Shown here in pieces: positions 37,828 to 47,988 of a stretch of 64,000 nt of DNA (its first letter is position 1; each line of letters begins with the position of its first letter). The position numbers and the translations under genes were made by a program. Origin of the DNA: Neptuniibacter sp. 1_MG-2023 (GTDB lineage Bacteria > Pseudomonadota > Gammaproteobacteria > Pseudomonadales > Balneatricaceae); assembly GCF_030547185.1 (NCBI RefSeq), contig NZ_JAUOQR010000003.1, forward strand, positions 1 to 64,000, given 5' to 3'. Under the pieces are notes generated by a model, which was not told the origin of the DNA, made no database searches, and worked only from the letters and a program-made list of their open reading frames with translations.

Positions 37828-39045
37828 TTAACTATCAAGTTTTTCAAATACTAATGTAGCGTTAGTGCCGCCGAAGCCGAAGCTGTTAGACATAACTCGC
37901 TTAAGGTCAACATTATCCTGTTTCTCAACAGCAATAGGTAGGCCTTTTGCTTCATCATCTAGTTCGTCAATGTTGGCGGATGCAGCGATAAAGTTATTTT
38001 CTTGCATAAGCAGAGAATAGATCGCTTCTTGAACGCCCGCTGCACCTAGAGAATGGCCTGAAAGTGATTTAGTTGAAGTGACTGTTGGCATGTTGCTGCC
38101 AAAGGCTTCTTTCATCGCTTTAAGCTCTTGCATATCGCCCGCTGGCGTTGAAGTACCATGCGCATTGATGTAATCAATGTCGCCATCAACTGTAGCCATC
38201 GCTTGCTTCATGCAGCGTGCAGCACCTTCACCTGAAGGAGCAACCATATCGTAGCCGTCAGATGTTGCGCCGTAGCCAACAATCTCAGCGTAGATTTTAG
38301 CGCCACGGGCTTTGGCATGCTCTAGCTCTTCAACAACAAGAACGCCGGCACCGCCAGAGATAACAAACCCATCGCGGTTTGCATCGTACGCGCGTGATGC
38401 TTTTTCAGGTGTTTCATTGTATTTGCTAGATAGAGCACCCATTGCGTCAAACATTGCTGTTTGTACCCAATGTAGTTCTTCACCACCGCCAGCAAAAACC
38501 ATATCTTGTTTGCCTAGTTGGATCTGCTCTACGGCATTTCCTATACAGTGAGCGCTTGTTGCGCATGCAGAGGTAATTGAGTAGTTAACGCCTTTAATTT
38601 TAAAAGGTGTTGCTAGGCAAGCGGAAACGGTTGAACCCATTGTGCGAGTAACACGGTAAGGGCCGACACGCTTAACGCCTTTAGTGCGGGTAATATCTGC
38701 TGTTTCTACAATGTTGTCAGCGGATGCACCACCAGAACCTACAATTAAACCTGTACGTTCATTGGAAACTTGATCTTCGCTTAGGTTTGCATCAGCTATA
38801 GCTTCTTGCATAGCAATGTAGGTATATGCTGCGGCATCACCCATAAAGCGTAGCAGTTTGCGATCGATTTTATCAGTGAAATCGATATCGATGCTGCCGG
38901 CTACTTGGCTACGGAAACCGCGCTCTTTGTAATCTTCCTGGAACTTGATGCCAGAACGACCCTGCTGCAGTGATTCCAGAACAGTTTCTTTGTCTGTACC
39001 CAGACAAGAAACAATTCCCATACCGGTAACAACAACGCGACGCAT
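37828..39045 (-). CDS. fabB: 3-oxoacyl-ACP synthase I
   Basis: The 405-residue beta-ketoacyl-ACP synthase begins [18 protein letters not shown]. The active-site Cys161 lies in [11 protein letters not shown], and the two histidines are in [11 protein letters not shown] and [10 protein letters not shown]. It elongates fatty acids and is needed for the unsaturated branch after FabA. It lies 128 nt after fabA on the same strand, the usual pair. Confidence 0.97.
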   Translation of the reverse strand: MRRVVVTGMGIVSCLGTDKETVLESLQQGRSGIKFQEDYKERGFRSQVAGSIDIDFTDKIDRKLLRFMGDAAAYTYIAMQEAIADANLSEDQVSNERTGLIVGSGGASADNIVETADITRTKGVKRVGPYRVTRTMGSTVSACLATPFKIKGVNYSITSACATSAHCIGNAVEQIQLGKQDMVFAGGGEELHWVQTAMFDAMGALSSKYNETPEKASRAYDANRDGFVISGGAGVLVVEELEHAKARGAKIYAEIVGYGATSDGYDMVAPSGEGAARCMKQAMATVDGDIDYINAHGTSTPAGDMQELKAMKEAFGSNMPTVTSTKSLSGHSLGAAGVQEAIYSLLMQENNFIAASANIDELDDEAKGLPIAVEKQDNVDLKRVMSNSFGFGGTNATLVFEKLDS

Positions 39046-39173
39046 ATGCTTCTCTCTCTTATTCTAAATTGAGGTACTTATTTTCCGTGAATCGGTAGCG
39101 TTTGGCTAGCGGATTTATTAAAAAACTCGACGAAAAATAGGAGAAGACCCTTATATTTAAGGGTCTATTCTGA

Positions 39174-39689
39174 TCAGAAATTGTCAGTAGAGGTGAATAG
39201 ACCTACCCGCAGATTTTGTGCGGTGTAGATTTCACGGCCATCAACTGACATGCTGCCGTCAGCAATACCCATAACCAACTTACGCTCAATAACACGTTTC
39301 AGTTGGATGCGATAAGTAACTTTTTTCGCTGTTGGTAGTACTTGGCCGAAGAATTTTACTTCACCTGAACCTAGTGCTCGACCGCGACCTGGGTTGCCTT
39401 TCCAGCCAAGGAAGAAGCCAACGATCTGCCACATCGCATCAAGGCCTAGACAGCCGGGCATAACCGGATCTTCTTCAAAATGACAGCCGAAGAACCAAAG
39501 GTCAGGGTTTATATCCAGTTCAGCGATAATTTCGCCTTTGCCGAATTCTCCACCATCTTCGGTGATTTCCAGGATGCGATCCATCATTAGCATGTTGCCA
39601 ACAGGAAGGCGTGCATTACCTGGTCCAAACATCTCGCCGTGGCCGCAAGAAAGCAGTTCGTCGCGATTAAAAGAGGAAGGTCTTGTCAT
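39174..39689 (-). CDS. fabA: 3-hydroxydecanoyl-ACP dehydratase/isomerase
   Basis: The 171-residue FabA starts [20 protein letters not shown]. His70 and Asp84 in [20 protein letters not shown] are the catalytic pair, at the same numbers as in E. coli. A longer frame reaching back to 39773 adds 28 residues not seen in the family. It dehydrates and isomerises the C10 intermediate, opening the unsaturated pathway. FabR or FadR control is usual; I could not identify a convincing site. Confidence 0.96.
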   Translation of the reverse strand: MTRPSSFNRDELLSCGHGEMFGPGNARLPVGNMLMMDRILEITEDGGEFGKGEIIAELDINPDLWFFGCHFEEDPVMPGCLGLDAMWQIVGFFLGWKGNPGRGRALGSGEVKFFGQVLPTAKKVTYRIQLKRVIERKLVMGIADGSMSVDGREIYTAQNLRVGLFTSTDNF

Positions 39690-39817
39690 TAGCTTCTGTT
39701 TATCCGGAAGTTTATAGTAAAAATATCGCGTGATTATACAGACTTGATCGGCTTGAGGCACGATCTGTGTCATATTAATTGAGTAAAAAGCTTACGACTT
39801 AAGGTGTAAAAGCAGCT

Positions 39818-40456
39818 ATGGATCACGAATTTTGGCATGAGCGCTGGGCTGAGCAGCGTATTGGCTTTCATCAGCCCGAGGTAAATAAATATCTAGAAAA
39901 GTTTTTTGAAAGGCTTAATTTGGCCGATTCTGAGCAGGTTTTCGTGCCTTTATGCGGGAAAAGTTTAGATATGCTGTGGTTGCGAGAGCAAAATTGCAGC
40001 GTTTTAGGTGTTGAAATCAGTGAGACTGCCTGTGCTAGTTTTTTTTCAGAAAACGGTATTGATATCGAGGCTTGCCCTCAGGGGGATTTTTCAGCGAGAG
40101 AAGTGGATAGTATAAAGCTGCTATGTGGTGATTTTTTTAGACTAAGCGCAGATGAATTGGTGAGCGTTTCTGCTGTTTATGATCGGGCAGCTTTAATTGC
40201 GTTGCCGAAAGAGATGCGATTGCGCTATGTGCAACGATTGTTGGATATTCTGCCGGCGGGGGTGAAAATCTTATTAATTACTTTGGAGTTTGAGGGTGAG
40301 CAAGGCCCGCCTTTCAATGTGCCTGCGAACGAGGTGAATGAGCTTTTTTCTCCTCGATTCCATATAACTCGTTTGTATGAAGAGCGCCCAGCGGATCCTA
40401 AGGATGCTGGGCGTACCGAGGTGGTTTGGTTGCTATCCGATAAGATGACTAATTAG
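39818..40456 (+). CDS. tpm: Thiopurine S-methyltransferase
   Basis: The 212-residue SAM-dependent methyltransferase starts MDHEFWHERWAEQRIGFHQP. VFVPLCGKSLDMLWL (about residues 41-55) and VYDRAALIALP are TPMT signatures. In Pseudomonas such enzymes methylate selenium and tellurium compounds as well as thiopurines. It is divergent from fabA and its 3' end overlaps ispB by 4 nt on opposite strands. Confidence 0.92.
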   Translation: MDHEFWHERWAEQRIGFHQPEVNKYLEKFFERLNLADSEQVFVPLCGKSLDMLWLREQNCSVLGVEISETACASFFSENGIDIEACPQGDFSAREVDSIKLLCGDFFRLSADELVSVSAVYDRAALIALPKEMRLRYVQRLLDILPAGVKILLITLEFEGEQGPPFNVPANEVNELFSPRFHITRLYEERPADPKDAGRTEVVWLLSDKMTN

Positions 40457-41421
40457 CTTTTGCGTTTAACGGCTATATTAGCTAATTGAATGAGTGTTTC
40501 CTTAAAGGAACTGCTAGGCAAAGCTGATAAGGCGTCGATTGCGGCGTCTGCTTCAGTTTGGGCTTTTTGTTGGGTGTATTCTATTGCGCCAGTCTCTTTG
40601 ACTATATCCATAATGGGTTGTAGATCGTCTAGGCCGCCTTTGCGGATGGCTTGGCGTACTAAAAGCCGCTGCTCTTCCGTTCCTGTACGCATAGCATGAA
40701 TAAGAGGTAGGGTTGCTTTTCCTTCTGCTAGATCATCACCAACATTTTTACCCATCTCTTCTGCTGTGGATAGGTAATCCATGACATCATCAATAAGCTG
40801 GAAGGCTATGCCTAAATGGAGCCCATATAAGCGTAATGCTTCACGTTCATCAGTCGTGCTTTCGGCTAGAATGGCACCCGCTTCAGTTGCGGCCTCAAAT
40901 AGCATGGCGGTTTTTCCGAGAATAACCTGCATATAGGCTTCTTCGGTTGTATCAGGGTTCTTAGTGTTGAGTAACTGTAACACTTCGCCTTCAGCAATTA
41001 CGTTGGTTGCATTGGAGATAACTGACATGATCTCCATTGAGCCTATATCAACTAGGATTTGGAACGCGCGAGAGTAAAGGAAGTCACCCACTAAAACGCT
41101 AGGTGCGTTGCCCCATTTGGCGTTTGCGGTGTCTTTGCCGCGGCGTAAATCAGAATTATCTACAACATCATCATGGAGTAGTGTTGCGGTATGGATAAAT
41201 TCAATGATCGCGGCCAGAGGTATGTGAGCCGAGCCTTGATAGCCTGCAGCATTTGCGGCTAATAAAACGAGCAGTGGGCGAATTCTTTTTCCGCCGCTTT
41301 CGACTATATAGTGGCCAATTTTTTCCACCAACGGCACATTGGAGCCTAAGTGGTTGATAATATAATCATTTACGGCTTCAAATTGTGGTTCAATGGCCGG
41401 ATTTAGTTGGTGTGGCTGCAT
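40453..41421 (-). CDS. ispB: Octaprenyl diphosphate synthase
   Basis: The 322-residue trans-prenyl synthase has the first aspartate-rich motif DDVVD (84-88) in LLHDDVVDNSDLRRG and the second in QLIDDVMDY. It makes the side chain of ubiquinone. It is divergent from rplU, its common neighbour in gammaproteobacteria. The chain length is inferred from context. Confidence 0.94.
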   Translation of the reverse strand: MQPHQLNPAIEPQFEAVNDYIINHLGSNVPLVEKIGHYIVESGGKRIRPLLVLLAANAAGYQGSAHIPLAAIIEFIHTATLLHDDVVDNSDLRRGKDTANAKWGNAPSVLVGDFLYSRAFQILVDIGSMEIMSVISNATNVIAEGEVLQLLNTKNPDTTEEAYMQVILGKTAMLFEAATEAGAILAESTTDEREALRLYGLHLGIAFQLIDDVMDYLSTAEEMGKNVGDDLAEGKATLPLIHAMRTGTEEQRLLVRQAIRKGGLDDLQPIMDIVKETGAIEYTQQKAQTEADAAIDALSALPSSSFKETLIQLANIAVKRKS

Positions 41422-41579
41422 AATATTGGCTGCTACTTACTTGGCGAATATTGGAGTTGTAGCGCGAATGCTAGGGGGCGGGCCGGATACTGTCAAGAAA
41501 TGCGCCTGTAAACCTTAGCTGTATTGATTTGATGATGTTGTGTTTTTGGCGTGAATAGGACTTTACGGTAGATTCCTGC

Positions 41580-41608
41580 TTGTGTCTGTTTTCTGTTTGA
41601 ATTATAAT
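41580..41608 (+). promoter_or_regulatory. Sigma-70 promoter of rplU-rpmA with GC-rich discriminator
   Basis: TTGTGT (41580-41585) and a perfect TATAAT (41603-41608) are 17 nt apart. The bases after the -10 are CGCGCGCCC, a GC-rich discriminator of the kind linked to stringent control. The leader would be about 95 nt. Confidence 0.75.
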
Positions 41609-41632
41609 CGCGCGCCCTGACCCATCCAAAAT

Positions 41633-41675
41633 GGCTCCCTACCATATGGTGTATCCATTAGAAGTAGGCCTTTTT
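41633..41675 (+). terminator. Attenuator-like hairpin in the rplU leader
   Basis: CCTAC (41638-41642) pairs with GTAGG (41664-41668), and GG (41633-41634) with CC (41669-41670) across a bulge; five T follow. The large loop includes the palindrome ACCATATGGT (41641-41650). It could control read-through into rplU. Confidence 0.4.
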
Positions 41676-41710
41676 CATAGTAGCTGGTTGGGCAATAAAC
41701 GGAGAAAATC

Positions 41711-42022
41711 ATGTACGCAGTAATCGTAAGCGGTGGTAAACAGTACCGTGTCCAGGAAGGTGAAACCCTTAAACTGGAAAAGCTGCCAGTAGATGCAGGA
41801 TCAAATGTAGATTTTGATCGTGTTCTATTAGTAGGCAATGGCGACGATTTAAAAATCGGCGCGCCTGTTGTAGAAGGTGCTAAAGTGACTGCTGAAGTTG
41901 TTCAGCATGGCCGCGCTAAGAAAGTTGAGATCATCAAGTTCAAGCGTCGTAAGCATCACATGAAACGTCAGGGCCACCGTCAGTGGTTTACTGAAGTTAA
42001 AATTACTGGCATTTCTGCCTAA
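41711..42022 (+). CDS. rplU: 50S ribosomal protein L21
   Basis: The 103-residue L21 begins [20 protein letters not shown] and contains [20 protein letters not shown] near the end. It binds 23S rRNA domain I near L20. It is followed after 26 nt by rpmA, the standard pair, and has a GGAG site before the ATG. Confidence 0.98.
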   Translation: MYAVIVSGGKQYRVQEGETLKLEKLPVDAGSNVDFDRVLLVGNGDDLKIGAPVVEGAKVTAEVVQHGRAKKVEIIKFKRRKHHMKRQGHRQWFTEVKITGISA

Positions 42023-42048
42023 CTATAACCGATCTGGGAGACAGATAG

Positions 42049-42306
42049 ATGGCTCATAAGAAAGCTGGTGGTTCTACTAAGAACGGTCGCGATTCCGAGT
42101 CGAAACGACTTGGTGTCAAGCGTTTCGGCGGACAAGCTGTAATTGCTGGAAACATCCTTATTCGTCAGCGTGGAACTAAATTCCATGCGGGTACGAACGT
42201 AGGCTGTGGTAAAGACCACACATTATTTGCGAAAGCAGATGGCGTTGTTAAATTTGAAGTTAAAGGCCCGCAGAAACGCAAATACATCTCTGTTGTAGAT
42301 GCGTAA
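42049..42306 (+). CDS. rpmA: 50S ribosomal protein L27
   Basis: The 85-residue L27 begins [20 protein letters not shown]. Its flexible N-terminal tail reaches the peptidyl-transferase centre; no extra cleavable N-terminal extension is seen. [20 protein letters not shown] is diagnostic. A terminator follows. Confidence 0.98.
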   Translation: MAHKKAGGSTKNGRDSESKRLGVKRFGGQAVIAGNILIRQRGTKFHAGTNVGCGKDHTLFAKADGVVKFEVKGPQKRKYISVVDA

Positions 42307-42324
42307 GTAAGGTTTTTACTTTTT

Positions 42325-42354
42325 AAAAAAGCTCCGCTATGGCGGAGCTTTTTT
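42325..42354 (+). terminator. Rho-independent terminator after rpmA
   Basis: A 13-bp stem, AAAAAAGCTCCGC (42325-42337) with GCGGAGCTTTTTT (42342-42354), has a TATG loop. It separates rplU-rpmA from obg. Confidence 0.94.
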
Positions 42355-42446
42355 GTTTATGATGTTTTTTTTGTAAAATTTAGGGTATCTACCGCTGAGT
42401 CTTGAAAATAAAGGCAGGGCTTAATTGTAGATTATCCTAGTGATAA

Positions 42447-43661
<1,215 letters not shown>

Positions 43662-43716
43662 AAAAACCTAAATGCTCGGTGTTTTTGCGGCTGTAGATAA
43701 AAGTCGGGGTGGTTAA

Positions 43717-44841
43717 GTGTCGTTGGGTAGGGAAAAGCTTAAGCGCAGTAAGCGCTGGGTTGTAAAAATTGGTAGTGCGCTACTAACGAATGATGGTCAA
43801 GGCCTTGATCTTGCGGCGATTGCACGCTGGGTTGATCAGATTGCTGCGTTGAAGCGATCGGGTATAGAGGTTGTTTTGGTTTCATCTGGTTCTGTTGCTG
43901 AAGGGATGACACGCTTGGGTTGGAGTGATCGGCCGCAGGAGGTGTACAAACTGCAGGCGGCAGCGGCGGTGGGTCAGATGGGGTTAGTGCAGGCCTATGA
44001 GACTAATTTTCGGCGTCACGACACTCATACTGCACAAATACTCCTAACCCATGAAGATCATTCAAATCGCAAGCGCTACCTTAATGCGCAGGCTACGTTA
44101 CGTGCTTTGTTGGGTATGGGGGTTGTTCCGGTTGTTAATGAAAACGATACGGTTGTCACCAAAGAGATTCGTTTTGGTGATAATGATACCTTAGGTGCGT
44201 TGGTTGCTAATTTGGTTGAAGCGGATGCGTTGATTCTTTTGACGGATCAGCAGGGCTTATTTACCGCTGATCCGCGTCAGGATCCAACCGCAACATTGAT
44301 TTCGGAAGCACGTACTGAGGACGACGCATTGGTGGCTATGGCTGGTGATGGCGGAAAGCTGGGTCGTGGTGGTATGGCAACCAAAGTGCGTGCAGCGAAG
44401 CTTGCAGCGCGCTCAGGGGCAGTAACAGTCATTGCGAGTGGTCGAGAAGAGAATGTGCTGCTGCGGATACGGGATGCTGAATCTATAGGGACCTTGTTGG
44501 TGCCAGAGCAAAGTCCAGTTGTGGCTCGTAAGCAGTGGATCGCAGGCCATCTTCAGGCACGAGGCAATCTTGTGTTAGATGAGGGGGCTGTAAAAGCATT
44601 AAAAGAGCGTGGTAAAAGCTTGTTGCCTGCGGGTGTGCGTAGTGTGAGTGGTGATTTCTCTCGTGGAGAGATGGTCATTATTAGTGATGAGCTGGGTAGG
44701 ATTGTAGCGCGTGGTTTAGTTAACTATGGTTTAGAGGATGCTGAGAAGATTATCGGTAAGCCTAGTCGTGAAATTGAATCGATTTTAGGGTTTATGGGTG
44801 AAGAGGAGTTAGTGCATCGCGATAACTTGGTGTTGGCTTAA
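43717..44841 (+). CDS. proB: Glutamate 5-kinase
   Basis: The 374-residue kinase has an amino-acid kinase domain ([12 protein letters not shown] near residue 17; [20 protein letters not shown] near 139-158) and a C-terminal PUA domain from about 280. It phosphorylates glutamate in proline synthesis. The start is GTG. It follows obg by 55 nt, a common arrangement, and proA is not next to it. Confidence 0.96.
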   Translation: MSLGREKLKRSKRWVVKIGSALLTNDGQGLDLAAIARWVDQIAALKRSGIEVVLVSSGSVAEGMTRLGWSDRPQEVYKLQAAAAVGQMGLVQAYETNFRRHDTHTAQILLTHEDHSNRKRYLNAQATLRALLGMGVVPVVNENDTVVTKEIRFGDNDTLGALVANLVEADALILLTDQQGLFTADPRQDPTATLISEARTEDDALVAMAGDGGKLGRGGMATKVRAAKLAARSGAVTVIASGREENVLLRIRDAESIGTLLVPEQSPVVARKQWIAGHLQARGNLVLDEGAVKALKERGKSLLPAGVRSVSGDFSRGEMVIISDELGRIVARGLVNYGLEDAEKIIGKPSREIESILGFMGEEELVHRDNLVLA

Positions 44842-44852
44842 ATTTTAGATAT

Positions 44853-44880
44853 AAAAAAACCGGCATATGCCGGTTTTTTT
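44853..44880. terminator. Bidirectional terminator between proB and rpsT
   Basis: AAAAAAACCGGC (44853-44864) and GCCGGTTTTTTT (44869-44880) form a 12-bp stem around ATAT. It can serve both converging genes. Confidence 0.94.
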
Positions 44881-44899
44881 AATGTTGGGACTGCTTAAA

Positions 44900-45163
44900 T
44901 TAAGCGATACCAACGATCTGTTTTACCATGCGGCTCTTAGTGCGGGCGATCTTGTTTTTATGGAAGATGCCTTTGTTTACAGAACCGTCCAAGATAGGCT
45001 GTGCAGTTTTAAATGCTGCTTCTGCTGCTGCTTTGTCGCCAGCTTCAATAGCTACTTGAACTTTTTTGATATAGGTACGTACCATGGAACGCAGGCTAGC
45101 GTTATGCTGGCGACGCTTCTCTGCCTGGCGAGCACGTTTACGAGATCCTGCGGAATTTGCCAC
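44900..45163 (-). CDS. rpsT: 30S ribosomal protein S20
   Basis: The 87-residue, lysine- and arginine-rich S20 begins [20 protein letters not shown] and contains [17 protein letters not shown]. It binds the 5' domain of 16S rRNA as a helical bundle. It is divergent from murJ, as in E. coli and Pseudomonas. A small stem (45200-45204 with 45210-45214) lies in its leader. Confidence 0.97.
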   Translation of the reverse strand: MANSAGSRKRARQAEKRRQHNASLRSMVRTYIKKVQVAIEAGDKAAAEAAFKTAQPILDGSVNKGIFHKNKIARTKSRMVKQIVGIA

Positions 45164-45339
45164 AGTTCGGCTCCTTAAAATTAGTTAGTGTGCAATATAT
45201 CGGCTTAGCGCCGAAAAATAAGAGGCGAGATTATTCATATTTGTTGGCCCGCTGTCAATAAAACTACAGAAATTTTCTTGTTGAAGCAGTAATATGCCGT
45301 TTCTCTTGAGTATAATTCATCGAATAATGGAATTTATCA

Positions 45340-46917
45340 GTGCAACAGGACAAATCACAGGCCGTCGTTAAGCCGAAAAAAACCGTAGGTTTGCTGCGTT
45401 CAAGTGCCATTGTGGGTGTGATGACTATGTTATCACGCATGCTTGGTTTGGCACGTGATGTGGTGGTGGCGAGTTATTTTGGTGCCAGCGGCAGTGCGGA
45501 TGCTTTTTTTGTTGCCTTCAAAATCCCGAACTTTATGCGCCGCCTTTTTGCCGAAGGGGCATTTTCCCAAGCGTTTGTGCCGGTTTTATCTGAGTATCGT
45601 TCGCAGCGGGACCTCCAGTCGGTTCAACAACTTGTGAACTATGTGGCGGGAACGCTGGGTAGTGTTTTGATTGCTATCACGGTACTGGCGGTTGTGGGCG
45701 CGCCTATGTTGACTGCGCTGTTTGCTCCAGGCTTTTATGTTGAAGATGGTGGTAAGTTTGAATTGGCGGCGCAGATGTTACGGATTACCTTTCCTTATCT
45801 TTTGCTGATCTCCTTAACAGCATTTGCAGGGGCGGTGTTGAATAGTTATGGGCGTTTTGCTATTCCTGCTTTTACGCCGGTGTTGTTGAATATCTCTTTA
45901 ATCGGCTCGGCTATTTTTTTAAGCCCGCTGTTTGATCCTCCAGTGTTAGCTTTGGCGTGGGGGGTTATGATCGCTGGCTGTGCACAGTTAATTTTTCAAT
46001 TACCTTTTATGGCTCAGATGCGTTTGCTTCCAAAGCCTCGTTGGGGCTGGAATGATCCGGGTGTTCGTCGAATAATGACTCTTATGGTGCCCGCGCTGTT
46101 TGGTGTGTCGGTTACTCAGATTAATCTTTTATTAGATACTGTGCTGGCTTCTTTTTTACAAACCGGTAGTGTCTCGTGGTTGTATTATTCTGATCGATTG
46201 GCGGAATTGCCTTTAGGGGTTTTTGGTATCGCTATAGCTACAGTGATTTTGCCGAGCCTTTCTCGACGGCATGCAGGGGACTCTAAAGAGTCCTTTTCCT
46301 CTACTTTGAACTGGGCTATGCAGATGGTTATGTTGATCGGTATTCCTGCTGCTGTAGCTCTATTTATTCTTGCTGAACCTATGCTTGTCACGCTGTTTCA
46401 CTATGGCGCGCTTAGTGATCGTGATGTGATTATGGCTGCTATGAGCTTGCGGGCTTATGCTTGTGGGCTATTAGCTTTTATGCTGATCAAAGTTTTGGCG
46501 ACAGGTTACTTCTCCCGACAGGATACAAAAACACCCGTAAAAATTGGTATTCAAGCGGCGGTCGTCAATATGATTTTTAATCTGTTGTTGATAGGGCCGT
46601 TTGATCATGTGGGCTTGGCTGCTGCAACGGCAGTATCTGCATTTATGAATGCAGGGCTTTTGCTGTATGGATTGATTAAGTCCGGTGTGTTCTCTTGGAG
46701 TCCGGGTTGGGGGATGTCTATTATTCGGATGCTTATGGCCAATTTAATGATGGCAATTGTGCTTGTGTGGCTGATGAAGTCTCCATCCCTATGGTTGGAA
46801 TTGGGGTTGTGGCAGCGAGTTATTGAGATGGGAATCTTGGTAGTAGTTGGTATTGCTGTTTATGTCTTGGTCTTGATTGTTTTTGGTTTAAGGCCTCGGC
46901 ATTTGAAACATAGTTAG
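45340..46917 (+). CDS. murJ: Lipid II flippase MurJ
   Basis: The 525-residue MurJ/MviN has about 14 membrane segments and the family start region SRMLGLARDVVVASYFGASG with FFVAFKIPNFMRRLFAEGAF. It moves lipid II across the inner membrane for peptidoglycan synthesis. The start is GTG with a TGGAA about 7 nt upstream, and a TATAAT lies near 45312. It is followed by ribF, a usual neighbour. Confidence 0.96.
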   Translation: MQQDKSQAVVKPKKTVGLLRSSAIVGVMTMLSRMLGLARDVVVASYFGASGSADAFFVAFKIPNFMRRLFAEGAFSQAFVPVLSEYRSQRDLQSVQQLVNYVAGTLGSVLIAITVLAVVGAPMLTALFAPGFYVEDGGKFELAAQMLRITFPYLLLISLTAFAGAVLNSYGRFAIPAFTPVLLNISLIGSAIFLSPLFDPPVLALAWGVMIAGCAQLIFQLPFMAQMRLLPKPRWGWNDPGVRRIMTLMVPALFGVSVTQINLLLDTVLASFLQTGSVSWLYYSDRLAELPLGVFGIAIATVILPSLSRRHAGDSKESFSSTLNWAMQMVMLIGIPAAVALFILAEPMLVTLFHYGALSDRDVIMAAMSLRAYACGLLAFMLIKVLATGYFSRQDTKTPVKIGIQAAVVNMIFNLLLIGPFDHVGLAAATAVSAFMNAGLLLYGLIKSGVFSWSPGWGMSIIRMLMANLMMAIVLVWLMKSPSLWLELGLWQRVIEMGILVVVGIAVYVLVLIVFGLRPRHLKHS

Positions 46918-47038
46918 CCTCAACCTTTAGGTTTGTTGAAAACAACTTTGCTCAGTGGTACTCGTTGGTCATTATCTGGGCTATAATGCCGCGTTTATTT
47001 TTAGCCAATAATGTTTAGGCAGCAATTAAGAGTTCTTA

Positions 47039-47971
47039 ATGGAATTAATTCGCGGATTACATAACCTGCGGGAGAAACACCGAGGGTGCGTCGCGACAAT
47101 CGGCAACTTTGATGGTGTGCATCTTGGTCATCGTCAGGTTTTGAGGCAGGTTAAAGCAAAAGCGGATGAGCTGGGTTTACCTTCAGTTGTAATTACGTTT
47201 GAGCCCCAGCCACGAGAGTTCTTTGCTGGCAGTGACGCTCCGCCACGGTTAACACGATTTAGTGAAAAACATCGTTTGTTGGCCGCAGAGGAGATTGATC
47301 GTCACCTTTGTCTTACATTCAATGAGCGTCTGCGTTCCATGACGGCAGATGCTTTTGTTGAAGAGTTGTTACTTAGAGGGCTTGCGGTTGAGCATTTTGT
47401 TGTCGGGGATGACTTTCGTTTTGGTTGTGACCGCTTAGGTGATTACAACATGCTACGAGCAGCCGGTGAAAAACATGGCTTTTCTGTGGTAAATACTGAA
47501 ACGTTTCTTAGAGCGGATGAACGTGTGAGTAGCTCGCGCATTCGCCAGGCGCTTGAAAAAAACCTATTTGATGAAGCCGCCCTATTGCTAGGTAGGCCTT
47601 ATACGGTTGCTGGGCGTGTTATGCATGGGCAGAAGCTTGGGCGCCAACTAGGTGTGCCTACGGCTAATGTGAGAATGCATCGTTTTCCTTGTCCTTTACG
47701 GGGTGTTTATGCTGTAGAGGTAACAGGGGAGGGCATTAAATCTCAAGGGGTTTGTAATGTAGGAATGAGGCCAACAGTAGGTGGTCGACAGCCTGTATTA
47801 GAAGCGCACTTGTTTGATTTTGAAGAAGATATTTATGGGCGGCTGTTAACCGTTGAATTTAAGCAGTTTATTCGTGCTGAACAAAAATTTGATGGATTAG
47901 AGCAGCTCAAACAACAGATTTTTGCAGATATTGATGAAGTGCGGGCTTTTTTTGCCCGTACTTGCAGTTAA
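47039..47971 (+). CDS. ribF: Bifunctional riboflavin kinase/FAD synthetase
   Basis: The 310-residue RibF has the adenylyltransferase domain first ([15 protein letters not shown], about residues 21-35) and the kinase domain from about 185 ([20 protein letters not shown]). It makes FMN and FAD. It ends 17 nt before ileS, giving the common ribF-ileS-lspA run. Confidence 0.96.
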   Translation: MELIRGLHNLREKHRGCVATIGNFDGVHLGHRQVLRQVKAKADELGLPSVVITFEPQPREFFAGSDAPPRLTRFSEKHRLLAAEEIDRHLCLTFNERLRSMTADAFVEELLLRGLAVEHFVVGDDFRFGCDRLGDYNMLRAAGEKHGFSVVNTETFLRADERVSSSRIRQALEKNLFDEAALLLGRPYTVAGRVMHGQKLGRQLGVPTANVRMHRFPCPLRGVYAVEVTGEGIKSQGVCNVGMRPTVGGRQPVLEAHLFDFEEDIYGRLLTVEFKQFIRAEQKFDGLEQLKQQIFADIDEVRAFFARTCS

Positions 47972-47988
47972 TTCGGAACTTACTAACC

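Noticed and set aside
44867-45178. 103-codon plus-strand frame opposite rpsT
   Set aside because: It covers rpsT on the other strand and begins inside the terminator region; rpsT is unmistakable.
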